Shown piece after piece: positions 36,596-46,707 of a stretch of DNA of 64,000 nucleotides. Numbering within the stretch: position 1 is the first letter of the stretch; each line of letters begins with the position of its first letter. The notes below the pieces were generated by a model. That model was not told the DNA's origin. It made no database searches and saw only the letters and a list, made by a program, of their open reading frames with translations. The translations under genes and the position numbers were made by a program. This DNA comes from Acidovorax soli (GTDB taxonomy: Bacteria; Pseudomonadota; Gammaproteobacteria; Burkholderiales; Burkholderiaceae_C): the NCBI RefSeq assembly GCF_014207955.1, contig NZ_JACHLK010000016.1, positions 62,001-126,000 on the forward strand, written 5' to 3'.

Positions 36596-38605
36596 CTAGC
36601 GACCAGCAAGCCGCAAAGACGGCCGGGGCAATGCCGAACCCGGCACCGCACCCAGGTTGAACTGCGCCACTGCGCCGACCATCTGCTCGGCCTGGCTGCG
36701 CAGGCTGCTGGCGGCGGCCGCCATTTCCTCCACCAGGGCGGCGTTCTGCTGCGTGGCCTGGTCGAGCTGGGTGACGGCCTCGCCCACCTGGCCCACGCCA
36801 GCGGTCTGCTCGCGGCTGGCGGCGCTGATCTCTGCGACCATGGCCGCCACGCGCCCGATGGCATCGACCACCTCCTGCATGGTGCTGCCCGCCTGGTCGG
36901 CCAGCACCGAACCCTGCTGCACCATGGCGCTGCTGGTGCCGATCAGCTCCTTGATGGCCTTGGCCTCGGCGGCCGTGCGCTGCGCCAGGTTGCGCACCTC
37001 GGCCGCCACCACGGCGAAGCCACGCCCCTGCTCGCCGGCGCGCGCGGCCTCGACGGCAGCATTCAAGGCCAGGATATTGGTCTGGAAGGCAATGCCATCG
37101 ATCACGCCGATGATGTCGGCGATCTTCTGGCTGCTGGTGTTGATGCCGTGCATGGTGCTCACCACCTGGGACACGACCTTCCCTCCGTCGGTGGCCACCT
37201 GGCTGGCGCGCACGGCCAGCTGGTTGGCCTGGGCGGCACCGTCGGCGTTGTGGCGGATGGTGGCGCCCAGCTGTTCCATGCTGGCCGAGGTCTGCTCCAG
37301 CGAGCTGGCCTGGCTTTCGGTGCGGGCCGACAGATCCTGGTTGCCCTGGGCGATCTCGGAGCTGGCGGCCGATACGCTCTCGGCACTGTTGCGCACCGTG
37401 CCCAGGCTTTCCAGCAGGCGCAGGCGAAAGCCCTCCATGGCCTGCGCCAGCGTGCCGATCTCGTCGCGCGACCGGATGCTGACGCCGTGCGTCAGATCGC
37501 CCTGTGCCAGGTAGCCCAGGGCCGTGCTCAGCTGCTGCACCGGCGCGCCCACCAGGCGCCGGGTGGCCAGCACCAGCACCACGGCCAGCAGCACCAGCGC
37601 CACCAGCACACCCAGCCATAGCCAGGTCAACGCAATGCGCGCCTCGCCCATGAGCTCGGCCACGGGTGCCTCGGCCACCACGGCCCAGTTCCAGGGCTTG
37701 TAGCGCTCCACCGCCACAAAACGGCGCTCGGACGCCTTGGCAGAGGGGCGCGGCGACCAGGTGGCCTCGAAATCGCCAGCCTGCTCCGCCGCCGTGAGGG
37801 ATGCGAGCCAGGCCTTGCCCTCCTCTGCCTTCTCGTCCACCACCACAGGCGGCGTTCCCGAGCCGCCCAGGCCGGAGATGCGCCCCCGCGCCGGGCCCGA
37901 GGAGACATCGACGGCATAGACGGCACCCGAGTCGAACAGCTTGCGGCTGGCCATCAGCTCGCCCAGGCTGTTCAGGATGGGCGCGATGTCCGAGCCGGTG
38001 AACAGGATGCCGATGGTGCGGTTGCCCTCGCGGATGGGCTCATAGACGGTCATGTAGTCGCGGCCGAACAGGTTGGCGCGGCCGATGTAGGGCTTGCCTT
38101 CGGCCATGAGCGCGTAGGCGGGGTGCTTGCGGTCCAGCAGGGTCTTGAAGGCGCGCTCGCCGTCCTGCTTCTTGAGCGAGGTGGTCACGCGGATGAAGTC
38201 GTCGCCCGTGCGTGCAAAGAGGGTGGCCACGGCGCCCTGCGCGTCCTTGGAGAAACGGTCCACCAGGTCGAAATTGCCGTTGAGCGGGTTGCCGTCCAGG
38301 CTCAGCACCGCCTCGGGCTTGCCGTCGGCACCGGGCTGCTCTGCCAGGCTGAAGGCTCCGGCAAAGCGCGATTTCAGCAGGCCGAAATCGCGCCGCGCCA
38401 GTTGCTGGGCCGATTCGTCCATGGTCTTGACCAGGGTGGCGACCTGCGATGCATACTGCCGGGCCTCGCCCCGGGATGCATCACCAAAGCTCTTCCACAC
38501 CATGCTGCTGACCAGGGCCATGGTGGACAGCAGCACCACCAGCAGGCTGGCCAGGGCCACGAAAGACAGTTTGAAAGCGATGGAGCGGCTGGCAAAGTTT
38601 TTCAT
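36596..38605 (-). CDS. Methyl-accepting chemotaxis protein with Cache sensor
   Basis: This 669-residue chemoreceptor has one N-terminal membrane helix (about 13-35) and a large periplasmic region of Cache_3-Cache_2 type ([20 protein letters not shown]). A second helix near 335-360 is followed by HAMP, then the signalling hairpin with [20 protein letters not shown]. It senses a small periplasmic ligand, possibly a carboxylate, and controls CheA. No C-terminal NWETF-type CheR-docking peptide is present. An FNR/ANR-like box lies 43 bp upstream of the start. The start at 38605 is supported by AGGGAG. Confidence 0.95.
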   Translation of the reverse strand: MKNFASRSIAFKLSFVALASLLVVLLSTMALVSSMVWKSFGDASRGEARQYASQVATLVKTMDESAQQLARRDFGLLKSRFAGAFSLAEQPGADGKPEAVLSLDGNPLNGNFDLVDRFSKDAQGAVATLFARTGDDFIRVTTSLKKQDGERAFKTLLDRKHPAYALMAEGKPYIGRANLFGRDYMTVYEPIREGNRTIGILFTGSDIAPILNSLGELMASRKLFDSGAVYAVDVSSGPARGRISGLGGSGTPPVVVDEKAEEGKAWLASLTAAEQAGDFEATWSPRPSAKASERRFVAVERYKPWNWAVVAEAPVAELMGEARIALTWLWLGVLVALVLLAVVLVLATRRLVGAPVQQLSTALGYLAQGDLTHGVSIRSRDEIGTLAQAMEGFRLRLLESLGTVRNSAESVSAASSEIAQGNQDLSARTESQASSLEQTSASMEQLGATIRHNADGAAQANQLAVRASQVATDGGKVVSQVVSTMHGINTSSQKIADIIGVIDGIAFQTNILALNAAVEAARAGEQGRGFAVVAAEVRNLAQRTAAEAKAIKELIGTSSAMVQQGSVLADQAGSTMQEVVDAIGRVAAMVAEISAASREQTAGVGQVGEAVTQLDQATQQNAALVEEMAAAASSLRSQAEQMVGAVAQFNLGAVPGSALPRPSLRLAGR

Positions 38606-38647
38606 GGAACACACTCCCTGGAGTTGATTGAGTACGCCTGTCCAATC

Positions 38648-38661
38648 TTGACCTGGGTCAA
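38648..38661. promoter_or_regulatory. FNR/ANR-like palindrome
   Basis: TTGACCTGGGTCAA is a perfect palindrome that fits the CRP/FNR-family consensus TTGAY-N4-RTCAA, in the spacer between the divergent chemoreceptor and hydratase genes. Its centre is 50 bp from the chemoreceptor start and 83 bp from the hydratase start. Which gene it controls is not clear, because no -10 at the class II distance is evident. Confidence 0.55.
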
Positions 38662-38737
38662 TGTAAGCCTTTGAACGCCGCCCCGCCAGGGGGCCGCGCC
38701 GGGTGAGCTTGTAGACTGGCCGGCAACGGAGCACGCC

Positions 38738-39436
38738 ATGGAACCCCGCACCCTTCTCGCCCACTACGACAACGGCACCCTGTGGCCCGCCCAGGCCGCC
38801 GCCGGCATCGGCGGCGACGTGGCCGTGGCCTACCAGCAGGCCCTGGCCGTGCGCAGCCTGCGCCAGGCGCGGGGCGAAGAGCCGCGCGGTTACAAGATCG
38901 GCTTCACCAACCGCAACATCTGGGCGCACTATCAGGTGTTCGGCCCGATCTGGGGCACGGTGTGGTCGACCACGCTCCGCTTCTGCGCGGGCGAAGGCCG
39001 CGTGTCGCTGGACCATTGCGCCCAGCCGCGGCTGGAGCCCGAGGCGGTGTTCGGCCTCAAGGCCACGCCCGCGCCCGATGCGTCCCTGGACGACCTGTTC
39101 GATGCCATCGACTGGGTGGCGCCGGGTTTCGAGATCGTGCAGTCGCACCAGCCCGGCTGGAAGTTCACCGCTGCCCAGACCGTGGCCGACAGTGCCCTGC
39201 ACTGCGATGGCGAAGCCAGGGAACAAGGCCAGGGCGCCAATGTGCTGGGTGGCCCACTGAACGCCCTGCACCATTTCCTGAAGGAACTGCGTGCCTGCCC
39301 CGGCGCGCCGGACCTGCAACCCGGCGATGTGGTGACCACCGGCACCTGGACCGATGCCTGGCCGGTGCAGCCCGGCCAGCGCTGGAGTGCGGACTTCGAC
39401 GCGCCGCTGTCGCGGCTGTCGGTCACCTTTACCTGA
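38738..39436 (+). CDS. 2-keto-4-pentenoate hydratase-like protein (FAH superfamily)
   Basis: This 232-residue protein belongs to the MhpD/fumarylacetoacetate hydrolase superfamily. It has [10 protein letters not shown] near residue 50, the metal-ligand type segment [11 protein letters not shown] near residue 105, and [20 protein letters not shown] near the C-terminus. Family members hydrate 2-hydroxypenta-2,4-dienoate or decarboxylate 4-oxalocrotonate in meta-cleavage pathways. No other meta-cleavage gene is nearby, so the substrate is open. It is convergent with the GST at 39442 and divergent from the chemoreceptor. Confidence 0.85.
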   Translation: MEPRTLLAHYDNGTLWPAQAAAGIGGDVAVAYQQALAVRSLRQARGEEPRGYKIGFTNRNIWAHYQVFGPIWGTVWSTTLRFCAGEGRVSLDHCAQPRLEPEAVFGLKATPAPDASLDDLFDAIDWVAPGFEIVQSHQPGWKFTAAQTVADSALHCDGEAREQGQGANVLGGPLNALHHFLKELRACPGAPDLQPGDVVTTGTWTDAWPVQPGQRWSADFDAPLSRLSVTFT

Positions 39437-39441
39437 GCAGC

Positions 39442-40134
39442 TCAGCGCCTGGCGTACTGCTGCGCGCCGAACAGCACCTCGCGCGCCTGGGCGTCGTGCA
39501 CCGGCTGGCGCAAGTCGGCCAGCACCGCAATGCCGCGCTGCACGGCGGGGCGGCTGCCCACGGCGGCAAACCAGCGTTCAAGGTGCGGATGGTCCGACAG
39601 GGCGATGCCCTGCTTCTCCCAGTTGCGCAGCCAGGGCCAGACTGCCATGTCGGCAATCGAATAGTCCGCGCCGCCCAGCCAGGGGCTGGTCGCCAGGCGG
39701 CGCTCGATCACGCCATAGAGCCTTTTGGCCTCGTTGGTGTAGCGGTCGATGGCGTAGGGAATCTTCTCCGGTGCATACAGCCTGAAATGGTGGTTCTGCC
39801 CCAGCATGGGGCCCACGCCACCCATCTGGAACATGAGCCACTGCAGCACCTCGTAGCGGCCCCGGTCGTCCGGTGGCAGAAAACGCCCGGTCTTGCCCGC
39901 CAGGTACAGCAGGATGGCACCTGATTCGAAAAGGGTGATGGGCTGACCGTCCGGCCCCTCGGGATCGCGGATCGCCGGGATCTTGTTGTTGGGGCTGATG
40001 GCCAGGAACTCGGGCCGGAGCTGGTCGCCCGCGCCGATGTTCACGGCGTGGGCCCGGTACGGCAGACCGCATTCCTCCAGCAGGATGTGGACCTTGTGGC
40101 CATTGGGCGTGGCCCAGGAATACACGTCGATCAT
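39442..40134 (-). CDS. Glutathione S-transferase (YfcG-like)
   Basis: This 230-residue GST has an N-terminal thioredoxin-like domain ([15 protein letters not shown], then [15 protein letters not shown] strand and [11 protein letters not shown] for glutathione binding) and a helical C-terminal domain. The TPNGHKV active-site region resembles YfcG/YghU-type disulfide reductases of the Nu class. It is the last gene of the minus-strand catabolic cluster and starts 3 bp after the Bug-receptor stop, so co-expression is likely; it may detoxify or transform a pathway intermediate. Confidence 0.88.
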   Translation of the reverse strand: MIDVYSWATPNGHKVHILLEECGLPYRAHAVNIGAGDQLRPEFLAISPNNKIPAIRDPEGPDGQPITLFESGAILLYLAGKTGRFLPPDDRGRYEVLQWLMFQMGGVGPMLGQNHHFRLYAPEKIPYAIDRYTNEAKRLYGVIERRLATSPWLGGADYSIADMAVWPWLRNWEKQGIALSDHPHLERWFAAVGSRPAVQRGIAVLADLRQPVHDAQAREVLFGAQQYARR

Positions 40135-40137
40135 CGC

Positions 40138-41100
40138 TCACTCCACCTTGACGTTGGCGATCTTCACGCGTTCGAGCTGGGTCTTGCCGGCTTCGACTGC
40201 CCAGGCATGAAACGCGGCCGGGCTGGCAAAGGGCGCGGCCTCGTTGCCGGTGGACAGCAGCTTTTCCTGCACCTGCGGGTCGGCCAGCACCTTGCTGGAG
40301 GCGGCGACCAGCCGTGCCTGCACCGCGGGCGGCAACTTGGCCGGACCGAACAGCCCGAACCAGAACGAGAATTCGAAGCCCGGCAGGCCCTGCGCGTCCA
40401 GCGTGGGCACGCCGGGGGCCACGGCCGAAGGCTGCTGCGTGGTCACACCCAGCATCTTCACCACGCCCTGTCGGCCCAGGGGCAACACCGATGCCGCGGT
40501 GCCGAAGGACAGGTCCACCTCGCCCGTGGCCACGGCCTGCAGCGCCGGTGCACCGCCCTTGAACGGGATGTGCACCATGGCCGCATCGATGGCCTTCTCG
40601 AACGTGAGCGCCGCCAGGTGTGGCGAGCCGCCGATACCCGACGACGCATAGTTGAGCTGGCCCGGCCGCGCCCTGGCCGTCGCGATCAGGTCCTTGAGCT
40701 GTGTGATGCCGCTCTTGGGGCTGACCGCCAGCACCAGGGGCGAGACCGTGAGGCGGTTGATGGGCGTGAAATCGGCCGGCATGTAGCGCACGCCATACAG
40801 ATGCTGGTCGATGCCGTAGAGCGTGCCAGTGGCCAGGCCGATGGTGTAGCCGTCGGCTGGGGCACGCGACAGCAGGGTGGACGCGAGCGTGCTGCCGGCG
40901 CCGGGCTTGTTGTCCACGACGATGCCCTGCCCCAGCTCCTTGGCCATGGCTTCGGCCACGATGCGTGCGATGCCATCGCCGGCGCCCGAGGGCGAGTAGC
41001 CCACGATGAGGCGTATGGGCTTGGCGGGGTAGCCGCTGGCCTGGGCAGCCGTTGCCAGGCCCAGCAGCAGGGCTCCTGCGATGCAATGCAGCAATTTCAT
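40138..41100 (-). CDS. Bug-family (TctC-like) periplasmic solute receptor
   Basis: This 320-residue receptor has a signal peptide ending in ATAAQAS and the Bug-family start YPAKPIRLIVGYSPSGAGD, with VVDNKPGAGST further on. Bug proteins bind carboxylates and usually serve TctAB transporters; no TctAB is present, and many burkholderial Bug proteins are likewise orphan. It lies in a cluster with a CoA-transferase and crotonases, so an organic acid ligand is plausible. ATG at 41100 was preferred to 41121 because it starts directly at the signal peptide. Confidence 0.9.
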   Translation of the reverse strand: MKLLHCIAGALLLGLATAAQASGYPAKPIRLIVGYSPSGAGDGIARIVAEAMAKELGQGIVVDNKPGAGSTLASTLLSRAPADGYTIGLATGTLYGIDQHLYGVRYMPADFTPINRLTVSPLVLAVSPKSGITQLKDLIATARARPGQLNYASSGIGGSPHLAALTFEKAIDAAMVHIPFKGGAPALQAVATGEVDLSFGTAASVLPLGRQGVVKMLGVTTQQPSAVAPGVPTLDAQGLPGFEFSFWFGLFGPAKLPPAVQARLVAASSKVLADPQVQEKLLSTGNEAAPFASPAAFHAWAVEAGKTQLERVKIANVKVE

Positions 41101-41124
41101 GGCGTTGGTCTCCTGTGCCATCCC

Positions 41125-41874
41125 TCACTGGCCCGTGAACCGGGGCGCACGCTTTTGCGCCCAGGCCGCCTGTCCCTCGCGCAGGTCGGCGGACTGGTAG
41201 GCGCGCAGCGCATCGGCATTGAACGCCTCCACGTCCAGCGTGCCCCGGGCCATGCGGTTCAGGTGGCGCTTCATGCCCACCAGCGCCAGCGGTGCCATGC
41301 TGGCACAGTCGCGCGCCAGATCGGCCACCTCGTGCTCCAGCTGCGCCGCCTCCACCAGTTGCGTCAGGTAGCCGATGCGCAGCATCTGCGCTGCACCGAT
41401 CTTGCGCGCGGTGAGAAACAGCAGCTTGGCATTGTCCAGGCCCAGGCGGCTCACATAGCGCTCCATGCCCGAGCGGTAGTAGTGCAGGCCCAGGCGTGCG
41501 GCGGGCATGAACATGTCGATGCCCTCGGCCCCCACGCGGAAGTCGCAGGCCAGCGCCAGATCGGTCGCGCCGCCGTAGACCCCGCCATGCAGCACGGCAA
41601 TGGTCACGGGTCGCGCCATCTCCAGCGCATCGACCATGCCGGCGAAATCGATCTTGCGCGGGGCGCCGATGCTGCCGATGTCGTAGCCGCTGCAGAAGTA
41701 CTTGCCAGTGCTGCGCAGCAGCAGCACCAGGATCTCGGGGCGATCATTGACCTCTTCGATCAAGGCGGCCAGGTGCTCCAGGTCATCGGCCGTGAGCCGG
41801 TTGGCCTGCCCGGGCCGGCGCAGGGTGATGGTGGCGATGGCGCCATCGGTGCTGAGTTCGGGAAGTTCGTTCAT
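41125..41874 (-). CDS. Enoyl-CoA hydratase/isomerase family protein
   Basis: This 249-residue crotonase-fold protein has the oxyanion segments STGKYFCSGYDIGS and LHGGVYGGATDLALACDFR. The second glutamate typical of hydratases is not obvious (LGLHYYRSGMERYV), so it may be a hydrolase, isomerase or lyase rather than a classical hydratase. It sits 8 bp after a second crotonase gene. ATG 41874 was chosen; a GTG at 41886 would overlap the upstream stop as GTGA and is a real alternative. Confidence 0.85.
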   Translation of the reverse strand: MNELPELSTDGAIATITLRRPGQANRLTADDLEHLAALIEEVNDRPEILVLLLRSTGKYFCSGYDIGSIGAPRKIDFAGMVDALEMARPVTIAVLHGGVYGGATDLALACDFRVGAEGIDMFMPAARLGLHYYRSGMERYVSRLGLDNAKLLFLTARKIGAAQMLRIGYLTQLVEAAQLEHEVADLARDCASMAPLALVGMKRHLNRMARGTLDVEAFNADALRAYQSADLREGQAAWAQKRAPRFTGQ

Positions 41875-41882
41875 CGGTCGTT

Positions 41883-42689
41883 TCACCGGCCTTGGAATTG
41901 GGGTTGGCGTTTGGCCAGAAAGGCACGGCGGCCTTCCCGGTAGTCGTCGCTGTCAAAGCAGCGCAGCACCAGGGCGGCCACGGCGTCAGCGCCAGGCGCT
42001 CCATCGGAGTAGTGCTCGAAGGCCCGCAGCGCCTGCTTGGCGGCATGCACCGTGAGCGGGGCATTGGCGGCGATCTGCGCGGCATAGGCCGCCACATGCT
42101 CCCCGAGCTGCCCCCCCTCGACCACGCCATTGACCAGGCCCACGCGCAGCGCCTCTTCGGCCTCCAGGAAGCGCGCGCTGAACAGAATGTCCTTGGCCAC
42201 CGAAGGCCCCACCAGGCGCGCCAGCGCGGCCACGCCCCGGTAGTCGTAGCCCAGGCCCAGCCGCGCTGCGGGGATGGCAAAGCGTGAGGACGCCGACGCA
42301 AAGCGCACATCGGCCGCCAGCGCAATGGCCAGCCCGCCGCCCACGCAATAGCCGTCGATCATGGCGATCAGCGGCTTGCTCAGCGCGGCCAGGCCGGCAT
42401 GGCCGCGTGCGGCGATCTCGTCGTAGGTCTTCTTCTGCGCCGCATCCGCGCGGTGCTGCTCGAACTCGGAGATATCGGCCCCCGAGACAAAGGCCTTGCC
42501 GCCCGCTCCATGCATGACCACGGCACGCACGGCCGGGTCGCGCTCGAAAGCCTCGGCCGCGATGCCCAGGCCCTGCCACATGTCCAGCGACATGGCGTTG
42601 CGCCGTTCGGGGTGGTTGAAGGTGATCCAGCCCACGCCATCACGCACCTCGGCCAGGATGCGCGGGGTTCCCAGGTCCAAAGCGCTCAT
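41883..42689 (-). CDS. Enoyl-CoA hydratase
   Basis: This 268-residue crotonase has GKAFVSGADISEF (first oxyanion strand) and MIDGYCVGGGLAIALAADVRF, then RFAIPAARLGLGYDYRG. It probably hydrates or rearranges an acyl-CoA made by the CaiB-type CoA-transferase encoded directly upstream. Its ATG overlaps the CoA-transferase stop by four bases (ATGA), so translation is coupled. Two non-identical crotonases in tandem suggest successive steps of one pathway. Confidence 0.9.
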   Translation of the reverse strand: MSALDLGTPRILAEVRDGVGWITFNHPERRNAMSLDMWQGLGIAAEAFERDPAVRAVVMHGAGGKAFVSGADISEFEQHRADAAQKKTYDEIAARGHAGLAALSKPLIAMIDGYCVGGGLAIALAADVRFASASSRFAIPAARLGLGYDYRGVAALARLVGPSVAKDILFSARFLEAEEALRVGLVNGVVEGGQLGEHVAAYAAQIAANAPLTVHAAKQALRAFEHYSDGAPGADAVAALVLRCFDSDDYREGRRAFLAKRQPQFQGR

Positions 42690-43909
42690 GCCACCGCTCC
42701 CTCGCCGCGCATCGCCGCGATCGACGCATCGGAATAGCCGAGCTCGCGCAGCACCTCGTTGGTGTGCTCGCCCGCATCGGGGGCAGCGCGCTGGAAGGCC
42801 TCGGGGTGGCTGCAGCCCGACAGGTTGATGGGCGAGCGCAGCAGCGGCAGCGCCCCCAGTTCGGCGTGTGGTGCGGGGCGCGTCATGCGCAGGTGTTTCG
42901 CCTGCACATCCTCGAAAGCCTGGCCGATGTCGTACACCGGGCCACAGGGCACGCCGGCCTGGTTCAGGCGCTCCACGAGGTCCGCCACATCGAACTGGCG
43001 CGTGATGGCGCTGATCGCTTCTTCCAACTCGCGCCGGTGCGCCAGGCGCGAGGGCTGGTCCTTGTAGCGCCCGTCTTCGGCCAGGTGGGGAGCCTGCAGG
43101 AACTCGCACAGCTTGCCCCACATGGCGGCACCGGGCCCGCAGATGTTGACCTGCCCGTCGCGCGCCGCGAAGGTGCCCATGGGCACCAGCGTGGGGTGCG
43201 AGTTGCCTTCCTGGCCTGGCACCTTGCCCTCCACGGTGTAGCGCGCGCCCTGGAAGTCGAGCTTGTTGAGCATGGCTTCCAGCAGCGAGGTGTGCACCCA
43301 CTGGCCTTGGCCCGTGCGCTCGCGGTGCAACAGCGCCAGCAGGATGCCCTGGCCGAGGAACATGCCGGCGGTGGTGTCCGAGATGGCGATGCCCGTGCGG
43401 TAGGGGCCGCGCCCCGGCTCGCCGGTGACGGAGCTGAGTCCGCTCATGCCCTGCACGATCTGGTCGAGCCCCGGGCGCTCGGCATACGGGCCGGTCTGCC
43501 CGAAGCCCGAGATGCTGGCCAGGATGATGCGCGGGTTCACCGCGCGCAGCGCCTCGTAGGTCAGGCCCAGGCGTTCCTTGACGGAGGAGCGGAAGTTCTC
43601 CACCACCACGTCGCTGCGCTCGACCAACTGGCGCAGCACGCGCATGCCCTCGGCGGTCTTGAGGTTCACGCTCAGGCTGCGCTTGTTGCGGTGCAGGTTC
43701 TGCTCGTCGGAGCCCCGGCGTGGTCCCAGGGTGGGCTTGCGGTCCGGCGGGTCGATGCGCACGACATCGGCGCCCCAGTCGGCCAGCAGGCGCACGGCCA
43801 CGGGGCCGGCACGCGCAATGGTGAGGTCGAGCACGCGGTAGCCCGCCAGCGGCATGGCGGAGGCGGCATGGGCGGGGGGTTGCATGGGGAGTTCGTTCAT
43901 GGAAGACAT
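42686..43909 (-). CDS. CaiB/BaiF-family (class III) CoA-transferase
   Basis: This 407-residue class III CoA-transferase has RVLDLTIARAGPVAVRLLAD at the N-terminus, the LKTAEGM..LVERSDVVVENFR block, and GLDQIVQGMSGL. The catalytic aspartate position expected after about 160 residues falls near AISDTTAGM. The family moves CoA between carboxylic acids without hydrolysis, here activating the acid imported by the adjacent ABC transporter. The ATG at 43909 overlaps the upstream ATPase stop (TGATG), linking uptake and activation in one operon. GTG 43912 and ATG 43900 are alternatives. Confidence 0.92.
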   Translation of the reverse strand: MSSMNELPMQPPAHAASAMPLAGYRVLDLTIARAGPVAVRLLADWGADVVRIDPPDRKPTLGPRRGSDEQNLHRNKRSLSVNLKTAEGMRVLRQLVERSDVVVENFRSSVKERLGLTYEALRAVNPRIILASISGFGQTGPYAERPGLDQIVQGMSGLSSVTGEPGRGPYRTGIAISDTTAGMFLGQGILLALLHRERTGQGQWVHTSLLEAMLNKLDFQGARYTVEGKVPGQEGNSHPTLVPMGTFAARDGQVNICGPGAAMWGKLCEFLQAPHLAEDGRYKDQPSRLAHRRELEEAISAITRQFDVADLVERLNQAGVPCGPVYDIGQAFEDVQAKHLRMTRPAPHAELGALPLLRSPINLSGCSHPEAFQRAAPDAGEHTNEVLRELGYSDASIAAMRGEGAVA

Positions 43910-44967
43910 CACTGCACCGCCGCCACGGCTGCGGGATCGACGTAGATCACCGATTGCTGCCCCACCTCCAGCACCATGGACGGCACCGCATGGACCTTGA
44001 GCGTGCCGCCACCCGCGCTGGGCTGCACCAGGTAGTGCCAGTACTCACCCAGATAGGTGCGGCCCACCACCGACACGGACCCGAGCGGCACGGCCCCATC
44101 GGGCCCCGCGCCCAGGTACAGCGACTGCGGCCGGATGGACGCCTGCAGGCTGGCACGGTCGCCTTGCGCACCCGCCAGCGGAATGCCGTCAGGGAGGCCG
44201 TCGAGCCGCATGCGCCCGCCCTGCACGGCGCCCTGCACCAGGTTGGTCTTGCCGATGAAGCCCGCGACAAACGGCGTCTGCGGCCGGTTGTAGAGATTCC
44301 AGGGCGTGTCGATCTGCTCCAGCCGGCCCTGGTGCAGCACGGCGATGCGGTCGGAGATGGCCATGGCCTCGGTCTGGTCGTGCGTGACGTAGACCGTGGT
44401 GAAGCGGAATTCGTCGTGCAGGCGGCGGATTTCCGCGGCCATCTCCTCGCGCAGGTTGGCGTCGAGGTTGGACAGCGGCTCGTCGAGCAGCAGCACCTCG
44501 GGCCGCACGATCATGGCGCGGGCCAAGGCTACGCGCTGCTGCTGGCCACCCGACAGCTCGGCCGGGTAGCGCTGCGCATAGGGGCCGAGCTTGACCACGT
44601 CGAGCATCTCCTGCACACGCCGCGCGGTTTCGGCGGCCGGCGTCTTGCGCACCTGCAGGCCGAAGCCCACGTTCTCGGCCACGGTCATGTTGGGCCAGAT
44701 GGCATAGCTCTGGAAGATCATGGACATGCCGCGGTGCTCGGGCGGCACCGAGCGCGCGGGTGTGGAGACCTCGCGCCCGTCCACCAGGATGGCACCGGCG
44801 CTGGGCTCGATGAAGCCCGCAATCATGCGCAAGGTGGTGGTCTTGCCGCAGCCCGAGGGGCCCAGCAGCGTGACGAGTTCGCCGCGCTGCAACTGCAGGG
44901 ACACGCCGTCCACCACAGACGCGCCGCCGTAGTTCTTGCGCAGCTCTTTGAGTTCGAGTTTGGACAT
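43909..44967 (-). CDS. ABC transporter ATPase, FbpC/PotA-like
   Basis: This 352-residue ATPase has Walker A GPSGCGKTTT, signature LSGGQQQRVALARAM, Walker B VLLLDEP and VTHDQTEAMAISDR, with a C-terminal TOBE-like domain from about residue 280. It belongs to the group serving iron(III), phosphonate and polyamine importers. It works with the fused permease and receptor upstream. Overlap of its stop with the CoA-transferase start argues that the substrate is a carbon source rather than iron. Confidence 0.92.
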   Translation of the reverse strand: MSKLELKELRKNYGGASVVDGVSLQLQRGELVTLLGPSGCGKTTTLRMIAGFIEPSAGAILVDGREVSTPARSVPPEHRGMSMIFQSYAIWPNMTVAENVGFGLQVRKTPAAETARRVQEMLDVVKLGPYAQRYPAELSGGQQQRVALARAMIVRPEVLLLDEPLSNLDANLREEMAAEIRRLHDEFRFTTVYVTHDQTEAMAISDRIAVLHQGRLEQIDTPWNLYNRPQTPFVAGFIGKTNLVQGAVQGGRMRLDGLPDGIPLAGAQGDRASLQASIRPQSLYLGAGPDGAVPLGSVSVVGRTYLGEYWHYLVQPSAGGGTLKVHAVPSMVLEVGQQSVIYVDPAAVAAVQ

Positions 44968-44985
44968 GGTTTTTGATTCCTGAAA

Positions 44986-46707
44986 TCAGCCCCGGCGCAG
45001 CATGAAGTCGCGCCCTGCGAGCTTCATGCCGATGGCCACGACCACGGTGACGATGAGCACCAGCACCACCCCCATGGCGGCCAGCGTTTCGTAGTTGCCC
45101 TGCTCGCTCAGGTCCAGGGTGAGCACCGACACCACACGCGAGCCCGGCCCGGTGAGGAACACGGCCGTGGACAGCTCCTTGGTGCAGATCACGAACACCA
45201 GGATGAAGGCCCCCACCAGCGTCTTCTTGAGCAGCGGTGCCACCACGCGGGTGAGCACGGTGATACGACCACCGCCGAGGATGCGCACGGCCTCCTCCAG
45301 CTCGGGATTCAGGGCCCGCACCCCCGCCGAGCTGGCGGCCACCGAGATGGGCAGAAAGCGCGTGGTGAAGGCGATCACGATCAGCACGCCCATGCCATAC
45401 AGCGAGAACGGTGGGCCGGCATACGCCGCATACAGGCCGATGGCCAGGATGAGCCCCGGCACCGCCACGGGCGCCAGCGCCAGGAACTGCACCAGTACCG
45501 GAAACGGCGTGATGCGCCGCTGCGTGGCATAGGCGATGCAGATGCCCATGCCCACGCAGATCAGCGCCGTGGCGCCCGAGTACAGCACGGTGTTAAGGAG
45601 GGCCGAGCGCACGGTGAGCTGCTCGAAGAAGATGCCGTAGAAGTTGGCCAGCGTGAGGTTGTCCAGGGCCAGCCCCTTGCCCCAGGCCTTGGAGAACGAG
45701 GCCAGGATGAGGATGGCCAAGGGCATCACCACGCTGAGCAGGGCCACCAGGCCTGAGTAGGCCAGCAGCAGCCATTTCCAGGCGCCGATGTCGAAGGGCC
45801 GCCGCTCACCGCCCTTGCCCGACACCGAGACGTAGCCGCGCCGCGCCAGCAGCCGGCGCTGCAGCATGAGCATGACGATGGTCAGCAGCAGGATGGGCAT
45901 GGAGAAGGCGGCCGCCTGCTCCACCTGCAGCGGGTACTGGAAGAACGAGACGATCTGCGTGGTGGCCAGGTTGATGCGCGCCGGTATGGCGATCAGCGCC
46001 GGCGTGCCGTACAGGGCGATGGCCTCCAGGAAGATCAGGATGGCCGCGCCGATGATGGACGGCAGCACCAGTGGCAGGGTCACGCGCGCCATGGTCTGGA
46101 ACTTGCCGGCGCCGTGGATGCTGGCCGCGTCCTCCAGCTCGGTGGACACCAGGTCCAGCGCCGACTTGGTGAACACATAGATCAGCGGGTAGGTGTACAG
46201 CGCAATGACGAAGGCCAGGCCCCAGAAGCTGAAGATGTTGAACGGCCCCTTCTGCACGCCAGCAAGTTCCACGACCAGGCGGTTGAGCCAGCCGGCATTG
46301 GGGCCGGCCAGCAGGATCCAGGCGATGGCACCCAGGAAGTTGGGCATGACGAAGGCCGCCAGCACACTCAGGTGGGTGAAGCCCCGGCCCGGCATGTTGG
46401 TGCGCGAGACCGCCAGCGCCAGCGGTACGCCCAGGGCCAGGGCGATGGCCGTGACCGCCGCGCCCAGGTAGAGCGAGTTGAGCAGCGCCTGCAGGTTGCG
46501 GCTGCGCCCCAGGGCCTGGGCGTAGCTCTGCAGCGACCAGGCGCCATCGGCGGTGTGGAAGCTGTCCCACACCAGGCGCAGGATGGGGTTGGCCACCAGC
46601 AGGACCAGCACGGCGATGAGCACGCCGAACAGCCACACGGCCGGGTCGCCGAAGCGGCGCGCCGCCATGCGGTCCGCAGGGGGATGGAGGGCCATGGCGT
46701 CAGACAC
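44986..46707 (-). CDS. ABC permease, fused double-domain (FbpB-like)
   Basis: This 573-residue permease has about twelve membrane helices arranged as two permease halves; EAA-like loops appear near EDAASIHGAGKFQTMARVTL and LEEAVRILGGGRITVLTRVV. A fused permease with one ATPase and one receptor is the FbpABC layout. GTG at 46707 is chosen because GGGAGG lies six bases before it; ATG at 46695 is the alternative. It overlaps the receptor stop by eight bases, so the three transporter genes are tightly coupled. Confidence 0.92.
   Translation of the reverse strand: MSDAMALHPPADRMAARRFGDPAVWLFGVLIAVLVLLVANPILRLVWDSFHTADGAWSLQSYAQALGRSRNLQALLNSLYLGAAVTAIALALGVPLALAVSRTNMPGRGFTHLSVLAAFVMPNFLGAIAWILLAGPNAGWLNRLVVELAGVQKGPFNIFSFWGLAFVIALYTYPLIYVFTKSALDLVSTELEDAASIHGAGKFQTMARVTLPLVLPSIIGAAILIFLEAIALYGTPALIAIPARINLATTQIVSFFQYPLQVEQAAAFSMPILLLTIVMLMLQRRLLARRGYVSVSGKGGERRPFDIGAWKWLLLAYSGLVALLSVVMPLAILILASFSKAWGKGLALDNLTLANFYGIFFEQLTVRSALLNTVLYSGATALICVGMGICIAYATQRRITPFPVLVQFLALAPVAVPGLILAIGLYAAYAGPPFSLYGMGVLIVIAFTTRFLPISVAASSAGVRALNPELEEAVRILGGGRITVLTRVVAPLLKKTLVGAFILVFVICTKELSTAVFLTGPGSRVVSVLTLDLSEQGNYETLAAMGVVLVLIVTVVVAIGMKLAGRDFMLRRG

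Noticed and set aside
32508-38605. Possible genomic island inserted at tRNA-Gly carrying the effector-chaperone pair.
   Set aside because: No integrase, no second copy of the tRNA 3' end and no compositional step was seen; the tRNA has its own terminator. A comparative genome check would be needed.
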